The position numbers were made by a program, and so were the translations under genes. From positions 1 through 64,000 of the forward strand of contig DASUXA010000060.1 in the NCBI GenBank assembly GCA_036378155.1: a stretch of 64,000 nucleotides of DNA, read 5' to 3'. Origin of the DNA: DASUXA01 sp036378155 (GTDB lineage Bacteria; Actinomycetota; Actinomycetes; Mycobacteriales; Micromonosporaceae). The notes beneath the pieces are model-generated. The model was not told where the DNA came from. It saw nothing but the letters and a program-made list of their open reading frames with translations, and searched no databases. Position 1 is the first letter of the stretch. Every line of letters starts with the position of its first letter. Below, in pieces: positions 34,035-42,946 of this stretch.

Positions 34035-37000
34035 TCACGCTGGTCCTCGCGATGCTACGGGCCCGTGCCGGGCGCGCCGTCGTGGTGTCGCTGCTGACCG
34101 TCGTCGCGGTCGCCGCCGCCGTGGCGGGGCCGGTGTTCCTCGCCGCCGCCGACCGGTCGACGATCGCCACCGAGGTCGCCCACGCCACCTCGTTCGAGTT
34201 GACGCTGCAGGCGCGCGACAGCGTCGACCTGACCCGGCAGCGCGACCGCAGCTTCGAGACCACCGCGCCCGGTCTGCTGTCCGGTCCCGGGCTGACGCCG
34301 ATCTTCACCGCCGAGTTCGGCGTGTACCTGACCGGTCCGAAGGACAGCGACGGCACCCGGCTGACCTTCCGCGAGGGGGTGTGCGCGCACCTGCGGATGG
34401 TCGAGGGGCGCTGCCCGATCGGTACCGACGAGGTGGTTCTCGCCGAGGCGACGGCGGCGCGGTTCGGCGTCCACACCGGACAGAGCGTCGTCGAGCACGA
34501 AAGCGTGATCACCCAGGACGGACCGGTCGCGGTCGGACCGCCGGCAACGCTGGCGGTGGTGGGCGTGTTCCAGATCCGCGACCCCGACGAGCGGTACTGG
34601 GCGGACCAGCGCTACGTCGACGCCGGGCCGGGCGGGGCGCTGTCCGGGCTGGGTGTACCGGCGTTCACCACGCGCGGCACGATCGAGGCGCTCGGGCACG
34701 CCATCGAGGTGCAGAAGGTGGACGCGCTGCTCGATCCGGCGGCGCTGCGCCCGTCGCGACTGGTCGAGATCCGCTCGGCGGTCGAGAAGGCGATGACCCG
34801 TCCCCCGGGCAGCCAGATCCAGATCGCCACGGGCATCCCCGCCCTGCTCGACCGGATCGACGCCGACCGGTCCACGCTGCGCGAGGTGGTACCGCTGGCG
34901 GCGGTGCCGCTGGTGGTACTGGCGTGGATGGTGCTGCTGCTGGCCGTCGGGTACGCCACCGACGCGCGGCGCGGCGAGCTCGCCCTGCTCAAGTTGCGCG
35001 GTACCGGCAGGGTCGGGCGGTGGTGGCTGGTACTCGGCGAGACCGTGCTCGCCGTGCTGGTCGGCGCGCCGCTGGGGTACCTCGCCGGGTACCTCCTGGT
35101 CGGCGTCGCCGCCCGGCTGCTGCTGCCCGCCGCCGCCGGCCCGGTGGAACCGTCGAGCCAGGCGCTCCGCTGGGGGGCGGTCGCGGTGCTCGGCACGCTG
35201 CTGGTCGCCCTGCTCGCCCAGCGCCGCCTGCTCGCCGCCCCGGTCGCCGACCTGCTCCGCCAGGTACCGTCGCGGGGCGGTTGGCGGGGACAGGCACTGG
35301 AAGCGGTCCTGTATCCGCTCGCCGTAGCCGCCGTCGTCCAGATGAGACTCAACCCCGGTCGGCTGACCGGCGTCATGCTGCTCGCCCCCGGACTGGTCAT
35401 GCTCGCGGTGGCGCTGCTGGCCGCCCGGCTGGTGGGTCCTGTCGTCGGTGCGGTCGGAACGCGGGCGCTGCGCCGCGGCAGGCTCGCGGTCGCGCTCGGC
35501 GCGTTGCGACTGGCCCGGCGACCGGGCGCCGCGCGCCTGCTCGCGCTGCTGGTGGTCGCCGTGGCTCAACTGTGCTTCGCGGTCACCGCGACGAGCGTGG
35601 CGGGGCGGGCGGCGGACGACCGGTCCGCGGTGGAACTCGGCGCGGCGCGGGTGCTGACGGTACTGCCGGTCGAGCGGACCGAGCTGCTGCGCGCGGTACG
35701 CGCCGCCGACCCGGCGGGCCGGTACGCGATGGCGGTCGCCTCGGTGCCGGCACGCAACGACAGCGACCCGCCGATGCTCGCCGTCGACGCCACCCGACTG
35801 GCGCAGGTCGCGAACTGGCTGCCCGAGTACGGCGCGTTGACCGCCGCCCAGGCGGCGCAGCGGCTGCGACCGGGCGAGCTCGACCCGGTACTGGTGCACG
35901 GTCGGTCGCTCAGCGTCGACGCGACGGCGACCGGCTTCGACCCGAGGCAGCAGCCGCACCTGGTGGTGCACCTCGCCCCGCTCGCCGGGGGACCGACGCA
36001 GGCGAGCGACCTGGGCGCGCTGACGCCCGGGCGGCACCGGTACCGCTCCTCCGCCTCCTCGGTCGTGAACTGCCCGGAGGGCTGCCGACTGGTCGGCATC
36101 GAGGTGGCGCTGTCCGCCAGTACCGACCTCGACCTCGTCCTGCACGGGTTGTACGAGGGCGACCCGGCGACACCGGTCGACGCGGGACTGGGTCGGCAGG
36201 GTCGGTGGCGGACCCCGGTACCGGACAGCGCGACCGCCGTGCCGTCGCTGACCGCGCGCCCGGACGGGTTGTCGGCGAGCCTGCGTACCAAGGGGCTGAA
36301 GGCGGACGCGTGGATCATCCCGGTCGACGAGCCGTACCCGCTGCCGGTCGTCGCCGCCGGTCCGCTCCCCGGTGACGTGCTCGACGGTGCCGACCGCACG
36401 CCGCAACGGGTGCGCCCGGTCGGCACGGCGGCGGTCCTGCCGCGCCTGGGTCGCCGCGGTGTCCTGGTCGACCTGGAGTACCTCGCGGCGACCGCTCGCG
36501 ACGTCGGACCGGCGGACGCGCCCGAGGTGTGGCTCGCCGCCGACGCGCCCGCCGACCTGGTGGACAGGCTGCGCGACGCCGGGCTGACCGTGACCGGCAG
36601 CACCACCGACGGCGAGCGGACGGGGTATCTGCGCCGGCAGGGTCCCGGTACCGGGCTGCGGTTCCACCTGCTCGCCGGTGCGCTCGCGATCCTCCTCGCG
36701 CTGGCCGCGCTCGCCCTGGTCGCCACCGTGGACCGGCGTACCGGACGGCAGCTGCGGGCGCTGCGCGTGCAGGGTGTCCCGCGCCGGGCGCTGGCGGCTG
36801 CGAACCGGTACGGGTACGCCGGACTGGTCCTGGTCGCGTCGCTGCTCGGACCGATCGCGGCGGGCGCCGCCTGGCTGCTCACCGCGCCGTCGATCCCGAT
36901 GTTCGCCGACCGGGTCCAGGTCGTCACGCCGCCCACCTGGCCCGACTGGCGGGTGCTCGCCGCCGGCTGGGCGGTGGCGGGTGTGCTCCTGCTGGGTTTC

Positions 37001-37105
37001 GCGCTGGCGGCGGCGCGGATTCTGTCGTCCGGACTCGACGACCGTGGTCCGGGACTGTGGACGAGCCGGCGACATGCGACATTCGACGCGGGGAGGGAAT
37101 CGTGA
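34031..37105 (+). CDS. FtsX-like ABC permease 2 (1024 aa)
   Basis: A paralogue of permease 1 with the same layout and nearly the same length; it starts by ATGA overlap with it. The N-terminal helix is VVVSLLTVVAVAAAVAGPVFLAAA. The C-terminal FtsX block carries LHLLAGALAILLALAALALV-like helices. The likely unit is a heterodimer of the two permeases with the two flanking ATPases. Its end overlaps the next ATPase start (GTGA). Confidence 0.88.
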   Translation: MITLVLAMLRARAGRAVVVSLLTVVAVAAAVAGPVFLAAADRSTIATEVAHATSFELTLQARDSVDLTRQRDRSFETTAPGLLSGPGLTPIFTAEFGVYLTGPKDSDGTRLTFREGVCAHLRMVEGRCPIGTDEVVLAEATAARFGVHTGQSVVEHESVITQDGPVAVGPPATLAVVGVFQIRDPDERYWADQRYVDAGPGGALSGLGVPAFTTRGTIEALGHAIEVQKVDALLDPAALRPSRLVEIRSAVEKAMTRPPGSQIQIATGIPALLDRIDADRSTLREVVPLAAVPLVVLAWMVLLLAVGYATDARRGELALLKLRGTGRVGRWWLVLGETVLAVLVGAPLGYLAGYLLVGVAARLLLPAAAGPVEPSSQALRWGAVAVLGTLLVALLAQRRLLAAPVADLLRQVPSRGGWRGQALEAVLYPLAVAAVVQMRLNPGRLTGVMLLAPGLVMLAVALLAARLVGPVVGAVGTRALRRGRLAVALGALRLARRPGAARLLALLVVAVAQLCFAVTATSVAGRAADDRSAVELGAARVLTVLPVERTELLRAVRAADPAGRYAMAVASVPARNDSDPPMLAVDATRLAQVANWLPEYGALTAAQAAQRLRPGELDPVLVHGRSLSVDATATGFDPRQQPHLVVHLAPLAGGPTQASDLGALTPGRHRYRSSASSVVNCPEGCRLVGIEVALSASTDLDLVLHGLYEGDPATPVDAGLGRQGRWRTPVPDSATAVPSLTARPDGLSASLRTKGLKADAWIIPVDEPYPLPVVAAGPLPGDVLDGADRTPQRVRPVGTAAVLPRLGRRGVLVDLEYLAATARDVGPADAPEVWLAADAPADLVDRLRDAGLTVTGSTTDGERTGYLRRQGPGTGLRFHLLAGALAILLALAALALVATVDRRTGRQLRALRVQGVPRRALAAANRYGYAGLVLVASLLGPIAAGAAWLLTAPSIPMFADRVQVVTPPTWPDWRVLAAGWAVAGVLLLGFALAAARILSSGLDDRGPGLWTSRRHATFDAGRES

Positions 37106-37968
37106 CGGGACTGGCGGTCGCCTGTCGCCGGGTGGTGCACATCTACCGGGCGCAGGCGGGTGACGTGGTCGCCCTGGCAGGCGTCGACCTGTCGATCAAT
37201 CCCGGGGAGATGCTGGCGCTGGTCGGTCCGTCGGGCTCCGGCAAGTCGACGCTGGTCGCTCTGCTCGCCGGGCTGATGCGCCCGTCCGCGGGGCGGGTGC
37301 ATGTCGGCACGTACGACATGGGCAAGCTGTCCGACGCCGAGATCTCCCGGCTGCGCGGTACCGAGATCGGCGTGGTGCTGCAGGGCGCGGCGCGCAACCT
37401 GCTCGGGTACACGAACCTGTACCGCAACATCTGGCTGGCGCAGCGCCAGGCGGCGCGGACCTCGGGCGTCCAGCTCGACGACCCGGACCGCATCCTGGAC
37501 CTGGTGGGACTGGGCGGGATGGGCCGCGCCAAGGTGGGTGAGCTGGCACCGGGCGCGCGGCAGCGTGCCGCGCTGGCGGTCGGTATCGCCGCCGGGCCGG
37601 GTCTGCTGCTGGTGGACGAGCCGACGTCGCAACTGGACACGCGGGGTCGTGACGAGGTGCTCGCCGCGTTGGAGACGGTGAACCAGGAACGCGGTACCAC
37701 GATCGTGGTGGTGACCCACGACGGCGAGGTGGGCGCCCGGCTCGGTCGGGCGGTGACCATCCGCGACGGTCGGGTCGGCGCGGAGGGGCGCGACGGGCAG
37801 GACTTCGCGGTGGTCGCCGGCGACGGCACGATCCAGTTGCCGCCCGAGGTGCTCGACGCGTACCCGCCGGGGACCCTGTTCAAGGTCGACCACGAGGACG
37901 GGACGGTGTCGCTGGTGGTCGGCGGGGCGCACAGCACACTGGCGCGCCCACCCGCCTCGGACAACTAG
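37102..37968 (+). CDS. ABC transporter ATPase with degenerate signature
   Basis: A 288-aa MacB/LolD-like ATPase. Walker A GPSGSGKST and Walker B LLLVDEPTSQLD are intact, and the switch His is in VTHDG. The signature that should read LSGGQ is LAPGARQRAAL, losing the key Gly-Gly-Gln. The C-terminus has about 60 extra residues. GTG 37102 with GGGAGGG upstream. With the normal ATPase at 30200 it would form a dimer with one consensus and one degenerate ATP site, as in other asymmetric ABC exporters. Confidence 0.9.
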   Translation: MTGLAVACRRVVHIYRAQAGDVVALAGVDLSINPGEMLALVGPSGSGKSTLVALLAGLMRPSAGRVHVGTYDMGKLSDAEISRLRGTEIGVVLQGAARNLLGYTNLYRNIWLAQRQAARTSGVQLDDPDRILDLVGLGGMGRAKVGELAPGARQRAALAVGIAAGPGLLLVDEPTSQLDTRGRDEVLAALETVNQERGTTIVVVTHDGEVGARLGRAVTIRDGRVGAEGRDGQDFAVVAGDGTIQLPPEVLDAYPPGTLFKVDHEDGTVSLVVGGAHSTLARPPASDN

Positions 37969-38132
37969 CGTCGCGCGACTGCTGGTTCCAGTCGGCGGAG
38001 CGCCGCCGAGGTCCCGACCGTTGTGTCGACATGCCGTCAATTGACGTGACTCGATGTCCTCGTCGCTGCACGCTGCGTCGCATGACGCCCAGCCGACCGG
38101 CGGGCGTCCCCGACAGGGAGGCGACGAACCCC

Positions 38133-39731
38133 GTGCACCCGACATCCCCACCCCGATCATCCCGTACCCGGCGCGCCTGCCGCGCCCTGGTCGTCGGCGC
38201 GCTGCTGCTGGCCGGCGTCGGCGTGCTCACGCCGCCCGCCGAGGCGCAGACCAGCCACACCGGTCCGTCGATCAACGCGACCGCGCCGACGGGCGAACAG
38301 CTGACCGCGCAGGTGTACGACCACCCCCGCTACTACACCGCCGAGCAGCTCGACGCGCTCAACGAGGAACTGTTCGACGACGAGGACGTCAACCTCGGTC
38401 ACCCCGGCAAGCCGCCCCGCCACGGCGCGTTGGGGCCGTCGGTGTCCGCGCCCGACTCGGTCGGCACGCTGGCGACCACCGTGCTGCGCGACTCCACCAT
38501 TCCGGCGAGCGGCATCTCCGGCGGGTCGACGTACGCCTCGTACACCCAGGAGCCGAGCACCGACGCGAACGGCGCGAACATCTTCCAGACCGGCAACTGG
38601 TACGCCACCCGCAGCACCGACGGCGGCGCGACCTGGTCCTATCTGGACCCGTTCACGATGTTCGGCTCCGGCTTCTGCTGCGACCAGGTCACCCAGTACG
38701 ACCCGGACACCGGGCGGCAGTTCTGGCTGCTCCAGTTCTCCGACCACCTGGTGCTCGCCAACGCCTCCGCGTCCGGTACCGGGGCGTTCACCAACTGGTG
38801 CTACTGGAACATCACCCCCGGCTGGTTCGGGCTCGCGTCCGGTACCGGGCTGGACTACAACGACATGACGATCGGCAACAGCTACGTGTATGTGTCGACC
38901 AACTTCTTCCCGTCCGGCGGGGGCTCCGGGTCGGCGCTGGCGCGCCTGCCGAAGAAGGAGATGGCGGCATGCGCGGGGTTCAACTACGGCTACCTCACCC
39001 GTACCGACAGCTTCACCTTCAAGCTGGTGCCCGGCTCCACCGACACGCTGTACTGGGGTAGCAACTGGGGTCAGACCAACGGCTCGTCGTTCCGGGTGTA
39101 CGCCTGGCCGGAGAGCTCCGGCTCGTACTCCTACTGGGACCGCACCGTCGCGTCGTACACCTTCTTCACCCGCAACAGCGGTCAGAACTGCGCCAGCACC
39201 GACGGCGTGGTGACCAACTGGTGCCAGTACGCGGATTCCCGGGTGCTGGGCGCGTACCGGGCAGCCGGTGTGCTCGGCTTCTCGTTCAACGCGAAGCAGG
39301 ACGGTTCGCACCCGTTCCCGTACAGCCGGATCGTCTGGTTCAACGAATCGGACAAGTCGTACATCGGGGCGGGCGACGTGTGGGCGACCTGGGGCGCCAT
39401 CCAGTTCCTGTCGCTCGCGCCGAACTCCAGCGGTCGGGTCGGCGGCGCGTACGCCTGGGGCGGCGGTACCGGCGGCACGCACTACTACCCCGGCTCGGCG
39501 GTGTACTCCACCGGAGCCGGCACGATCGAGAACAACTCCAACTTCTACCTGTGGGGCGACGGCAACACCTGCACCTACAACGGGCTCTACCGGTGGGGTG
39601 ACTACCTGACCACCCGCACGTACAAGGCGAACCCGTCGACGTGGCTCGCCACGGGCTGGGCGATCAAGGGCGGCAACTGCGGCAGCTCAGGCGCGTACGC
39701 GCAACCGCACAACGTGCAGTTCTCCGGCTGA
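38133..39731 (+). CDS. secreted protein, beta-propeller-like with Asp-box
   Basis: An exported protein of 532 aa from GTG 38133 (an ATG at 38082 would add 17 residues). An Arg-rich n-region is followed by ALVVGALLLAGVGVL and a PAEAQ cleavage site. The mature part is rich in Tyr, Trp, Ser, Gly, and holds one clear Asp-box (STDGGATWSY), the sialidase-type propeller turn, plus Cys pairs (FCCDQ, TNWCYW, NCASTDGV, GNTCTYNG). It is probably a secreted propeller fold; no catalytic set for sialidase is seen. The function is unknown. Confidence 0.75.
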   Translation: MHPTSPPRSSRTRRACRALVVGALLLAGVGVLTPPAEAQTSHTGPSINATAPTGEQLTAQVYDHPRYYTAEQLDALNEELFDDEDVNLGHPGKPPRHGALGPSVSAPDSVGTLATTVLRDSTIPASGISGGSTYASYTQEPSTDANGANIFQTGNWYATRSTDGGATWSYLDPFTMFGSGFCCDQVTQYDPDTGRQFWLLQFSDHLVLANASASGTGAFTNWCYWNITPGWFGLASGTGLDYNDMTIGNSYVYVSTNFFPSGGGSGSALARLPKKEMAACAGFNYGYLTRTDSFTFKLVPGSTDTLYWGSNWGQTNGSSFRVYAWPESSGSYSYWDRTVASYTFFTRNSGQNCASTDGVVTNWCQYADSRVLGAYRAAGVLGFSFNAKQDGSHPFPYSRIVWFNESDKSYIGAGDVWATWGAIQFLSLAPNSSGRVGGAYAWGGGTGGTHYYPGSAVYSTGAGTIENNSNFYLWGDGNTCTYNGLYRWGDYLTTRTYKANPSTWLATGWAIKGGNCGSSGAYAQPHNVQFSG

Positions 39732-39735
39732 GGTC

Positions 39736-39772
39736 GTTCCGCTGGCGGGCCGTTCCGGCCCGCCGGCGGAAC
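39736..39772. terminator. hairpin terminator
   Basis: A 16-bp stem (GTTCCGCTGGCGGGCC with one G-U pair) and a GTTCC loop, 5 bp after the stop of the secreted protein gene and before the lipoprotein gene. Confidence 0.75.
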
Positions 39773-39802
39773 CGGACCGGCATCCGCAGGAGTCGAAGCC
39801 GC

Positions 39803-40216
39803 ATGACACGTACCGGTCTCGTCGTCACCGTCGGCGCGCTGCTGCTGGTCGCGGCGTGCGCGAAGCCCGTGCCCGGCGGTTCGCCGTCGTCTGGTCCGCC
39901 CTCGACCGGGTCGGGTGTCGCGGGCAGAACCATGGTCGACGGCGGCTGCCCGATGGTGCGGCAGGGCACGCCCTGCCCGGACAAGCCGCTGTCCGCGCGG
40001 ATCACCGTCACCCGGGTCGGCGACCCGGCGCCGCTCGCCACGGTGACCAGCGACAGCGACGGATGGTTCCGCATCCCGCTGGCACCCGGGCGGTACCGCC
40101 TGACACCGGCCAACCTGACCGGCGCGCTGCACCCCGCCGCCGGTCCGCAGGACGTCGACGTCCAGCCGGACAGGTACACCACGGTCACGGTGTCGTTCGA
40201 CTCCGGTATCAGGTGA
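39803..40216 (+). CDS. small lipoprotein with carboxypeptidase-regulatory-like domain
   Basis: A 137-aa protein with a lipoprotein signal (GALLLVAACAK; lipid-bearing Cys at about residue 19), a Ser/Pro/Gly linker and a beta-sandwich segment (ARITVTRVGDPAPLATVTSDSDGWFRIPLAPGRYRL) typical of CarboxypepD_reg/transthyretin-like domains. The ATG has AGGAG rather far upstream. Cell-surface role; the ligand is unknown. Confidence 0.72.
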   Translation: MTRTGLVVTVGALLLVAACAKPVPGGSPSSGPPSTGSGVAGRTMVDGGCPMVRQGTPCPDKPLSARITVTRVGDPAPLATVTSDSDGWFRIPLAPGRYRLTPANLTGALHPAAGPQDVDVQPDRYTTVTVSFDSGIR

Positions 40217-40232
40217 GCGATCGCACGGCGGC

Positions 40233-40238
40233 TACAGT
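40233..40238 (+). promoter_or_regulatory. -10 element of a leaderless promoter
   Basis: TACAGT ends 7 bp before the ATG of the first TenA-like gene, which has no RBS. This is the pattern of leaderless transcription in actinobacteria. Confidence 0.4.
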
Positions 40239-40245
40239 CCCACCC

Positions 40246-40863
40246 ATGTCGGTCACCGATCTTCCGCGGCGGTACCCGAGCGAATGGGGCCGCGCGACGG
40301 ACCACCCGTTCCTGCGCGCGGTGCGTGCCGGCACGCTCCCGGCGCCGGCGTTCCTCGCCTGGCTCGGGCAGGACTACCACTTCGTCGCCGACCTGCTGCG
40401 TTTCCAGGCACGGTTGCTGGCGCGCGCGCCGCGCCGCGCGCAGGCGGTCCTCGCCGGCGGCGCGGTCGCGCTCGTCGACGAACTCGCGTGGTTCGAGCAG
40501 CACGCCGCCGCGCGGGGGCTCGACCTGCGGGTGTCCCGGTCCCCCGCGACCGAGGCGTACGCCGGGCTGCTCGACCGCCTCGACCGGGCCGAGGCTCCGG
40601 TGGCGCTTTCGATGCTGTGGGCGTTGGAGCGGGTGTACCTCGACGCCTGGTCGTCCGCCGCGCCCGGCGCCGGCGGGTACCGGGAGTTCGTGGAGCACTG
40701 GACGACACCGGAGTTCGCCGCCTACGTCGCGGCGCTTGCCGACGCCGCAGACGACCTGATCGCGGAGGTGGGCGGGGTGCCGGACGTCGACCGGTACTTC
40801 GTCGAGGTCGTCGACGCGGAGACCGCGTTCTGGGATGCGGCGTGGACGGGAGCGACGGCATGA
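40246..40863 (+). CDS. TenA-like protein lacking the catalytic Cys
   Basis: A 205-aa all-helical protein of the TenA/heme-oxygenase-like fold (HPFLRAVRAGTLPAPAFLAWLGQDYHFVADLLRF; ALERVYLDAW). There is no Cys in the whole chain, so thiaminase II chemistry using the conserved Cys is excluded. It overlaps the second TenA-like gene by four bases (ATGA). It may act as a partner subunit or have another enzyme activity. Confidence 0.75.
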   Translation: MSVTDLPRRYPSEWGRATDHPFLRAVRAGTLPAPAFLAWLGQDYHFVADLLRFQARLLARAPRRAQAVLAGGAVALVDELAWFEQHAAARGLDLRVSRSPATEAYAGLLDRLDRAEAPVALSMLWALERVYLDAWSSAAPGAGGYREFVEHWTTPEFAAYVAALADAADDLIAEVGGVPDVDRYFVEVVDAETAFWDAAWTGATA

Positions 40864-41495
40864 GCACGGCGCGCCGGTTGTGGCAGGACAACGCCGACCT
40901 GGCGAGCGCGGCGCTGGAGCACCCGTTCGTCCGGGGGCTCGCCGACGGCACCCTGCCGCGTGAGCTGTTCGCCGGGTACATCGCCCAGGACGCGGTCTTC
41001 CTCGAGTCGTTCGCCCGCACGTACGCGCTGGCGATCGCGCACAGCCCCGATCGCGCGGGGCTGGACGCCTTCACCGACCTGCTCGTCGGGGTGCGCGACG
41101 AACTGCGGATGCACGAGTCGTACGCGCAGCGCTGGGACGTCGACCTGTCGAGCGTGACGACCCTGCCGGCGACCCTCGCGTACACCGACTTCCTGCTGGC
41201 TACCGCAGCCCTCGGCGGGGTCGCGCAGATCTGCGCCGCGATGACGCCGTGCATGCGGCTGTACGCCTATCTGGGCACGCAACTCGCCTCGCGACGCACC
41301 AGCGACCGGTACGCCGAATGGGTCGACACCTATGCCGACCCGGATTTCGAGGCACTCGCCACGACCCTCGAACGCCTGCTGGACCGGTACGCGGGCGACG
41401 CCGCCGCGCCCGGCGACGACCGGCTCGGCGCGACGTACCGCCGGGCGATGCGCCTCGAGGTCGCGTTCTTCGACGCCGCGTACGGTCTGACGTGA
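40860..41495 (+). CDS. TenA family protein (thiaminase II-like)
   Basis: A 211-aa TenA protein with HPFVRGLADGTLPRELFAGYIAQDAVFLESFARTYA and AAMTPCMRLYAYLG, where the Cys of the PC motif matches the catalytic Cys of TenA. TenA hydrolyses damaged thiamin pyrimidines for salvage. No other thiamin gene is nearby, and its direct partner is a Cys-less homologue, so the substrate may differ. Confidence 0.85.
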   Translation: MSTARRLWQDNADLASAALEHPFVRGLADGTLPRELFAGYIAQDAVFLESFARTYALAIAHSPDRAGLDAFTDLLVGVRDELRMHESYAQRWDVDLSSVTTLPATLAYTDFLLATAALGGVAQICAAMTPCMRLYAYLGTQLASRRTSDRYAEWVDTYADPDFEALATTLERLLDRYAGDAAAPGDDRLGATYRRAMRLEVAFFDAAYGLT

Positions 41496-41632
41496 CGGGT
41501 ACCGCCGGTGCACGGCGCTCGCCTGTCCGACACGACGTGTACGGCCTGCTGCTGCATCGCGGCGGACGCGGCGAACAGGAACGCGGCTACCAGGCTGAGC
41601 GCGACGACACCGGGCCCACGCGAACCGCCGAC

Positions 41633-42220
41633 TCAGACCGAGCCGACCTCGCGGGCAACCTGCTCCAGCCGGGCGCGGTAGGTGTCCCACCATGCCTGGT
41701 CGACGCGTGGCAGGTTGTCGTTGCCGTTGCGCAGACCGGCGGCGCCGTCGATCAGTTCCCGGACGATGTCGGCATGCCCGGCGTGCCGGTTCGCCTCGGC
41801 GATCACGTGTACCAGGACCCGGTGCAGCGTCACCTCGGCTCGTTCCGCCGGCCACCACGGCACGCGCCCGGTCGCGTCGAGCGGCAGCAGGTCGATCGTG
41901 GCGTCGGCATGCGCCCAGACCCGGCGGTACAGCCCGATGATGTCGTCCCGCGACTCGTCCGCGGTCGCCCACAGGTCGGCGTTGGGCTCGGCGTCGTCGT
42001 CGAACCACGGCATCGGCTCCTCGAACGGTCGGCCGAAGGTCGCGCCGAAGTACGCCGCTTCGACGCCCGCCATATGTTTGACGAGTCCGAGCAGGTTGGT
42101 ACCGGTCGGCACCATGGGCCGGCGGATGTCGTATTCCGACGCCCCGTCCAGCTTCCACAGCAGCGCCTCGCGGACGACCTGCAGGTACCGGTGGAGGTCC
42201 GCCTTCGGATCAGATTCCAT
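41633..42220 (-). CDS. DinB/DUF664-family protein
   Basis: A 195-aa four-helix-bundle protein of the DinB/mycothiol-transferase-like superfamily: LLGLVKHMAGVEAAYF and VLVHVIAEANRHAGHADIVRELIDG supply two of the metal-binding His. Many actinobacterial members use mycothiol or bacillithiol. ATG 42220 (MESDPKADLHRY) matches the usual family start. Single gene, convergent with the TenA pair. Confidence 0.85.
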   Translation of the reverse strand: MESDPKADLHRYLQVVREALLWKLDGASEYDIRRPMVPTGTNLLGLVKHMAGVEAAYFGATFGRPFEEPMPWFDDDAEPNADLWATADESRDDIIGLYRRVWAHADATIDLLPLDATGRVPWWPAERAEVTLHRVLVHVIAEANRHAGHADIVRELIDGAAGLRNGNDNLPRVDQAWWDTYRARLEQVAREVGSV

Positions 42221-42317
42221 TTCCGGATCATGGCACCGGCGACCGGTGCCGGCAAACCACTTTGCCCTGGTCACCGCCGGCTGGGGAACACCAGGTCGGA
42301 GATCTCCAGGCGCCGGA

Positions 42318-42758
42318 TCAGTCCTTGCGGCGGGCCCGAGCCGTGGCCCTCGCGTTCGCCTTCTCGATCTCGTGGACCAGGTCGTCCTTCGTCAACTTGT
42401 CGGGGTTCGACACGCCGACCTTGCGCGCGACCTCCACCAGGTGCTTCTTGCTCGCCCTGGCGTTCACCCCCTGGGCGGTGTCCGCCGGTTTGTCGCGCGC
42501 CGGCTCACCGCCGCGCGCCGCCTGCCGGTCGGACGGGCCGTTGCGCTCCTTCGGCTCCCAGTGGTCGCCCACCTTCTCGTGGGTGTGCTTGAGCGACGCG
42601 TACGCCGCGCGGCGCGCGCGGCCCGGGTCGTCGTACGTCTCCTCGGCGGACTCCAGCGTCTTCTTGTACGTGCGCACCGCCTTGTCGTCCGAACGCGCGA
42701 TCGTCGACGGCACGTCGTCCCGCATGTCCTCGGCCTGCTTGTGCTTGTCCTCCGCCAT
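42318..42758 (-). CDS. ChaB-family protein with SAP/Rho-N-like tail
   Basis: A 146-aa very hydrophilic protein. Residues about 12-70 are a ChaB domain (DVPSTIARSDDKAVRTYKKTLESAEETY, AAYASLKHTHEKVGDHW). The C-terminal 45 residues (SKKHLVEVARKVGVSNPDKLTKDDLVHEI) resemble the Rho-N/SAP nucleic-acid-binding fold. The ATG has GGGAGG. Such proteins are abundant stress proteins of unknown role in actinobacteria. Confidence 0.83.
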   Translation of the reverse strand: MAEDKHKQAEDMRDDVPSTIARSDDKAVRTYKKTLESAEETYDDPGRARRAAYASLKHTHEKVGDHWEPKERNGPSDRQAARGGEPARDKPADTAQGVNARASKKHLVEVARKVGVSNPDKLTKDDLVHEIEKANARATARARRKD

Positions 42759-42946
42759 CACGACCTCCCGCGCAGGTGGTTGTCCGACACCCCCGCGTGC
42801 CGCTCGGGCGACCGGGCGGGACGCGAAAGTCTCACCTCTACCGCTACCCGCCGGCAGCCCGGTACACACGCACCGCGCCCAGGCGTACGGCTGAGTCCGA
42901 CAAATCGGACGGCGGTCGCGGTACGTGTGCGCCCTCCGCCCTCGGC

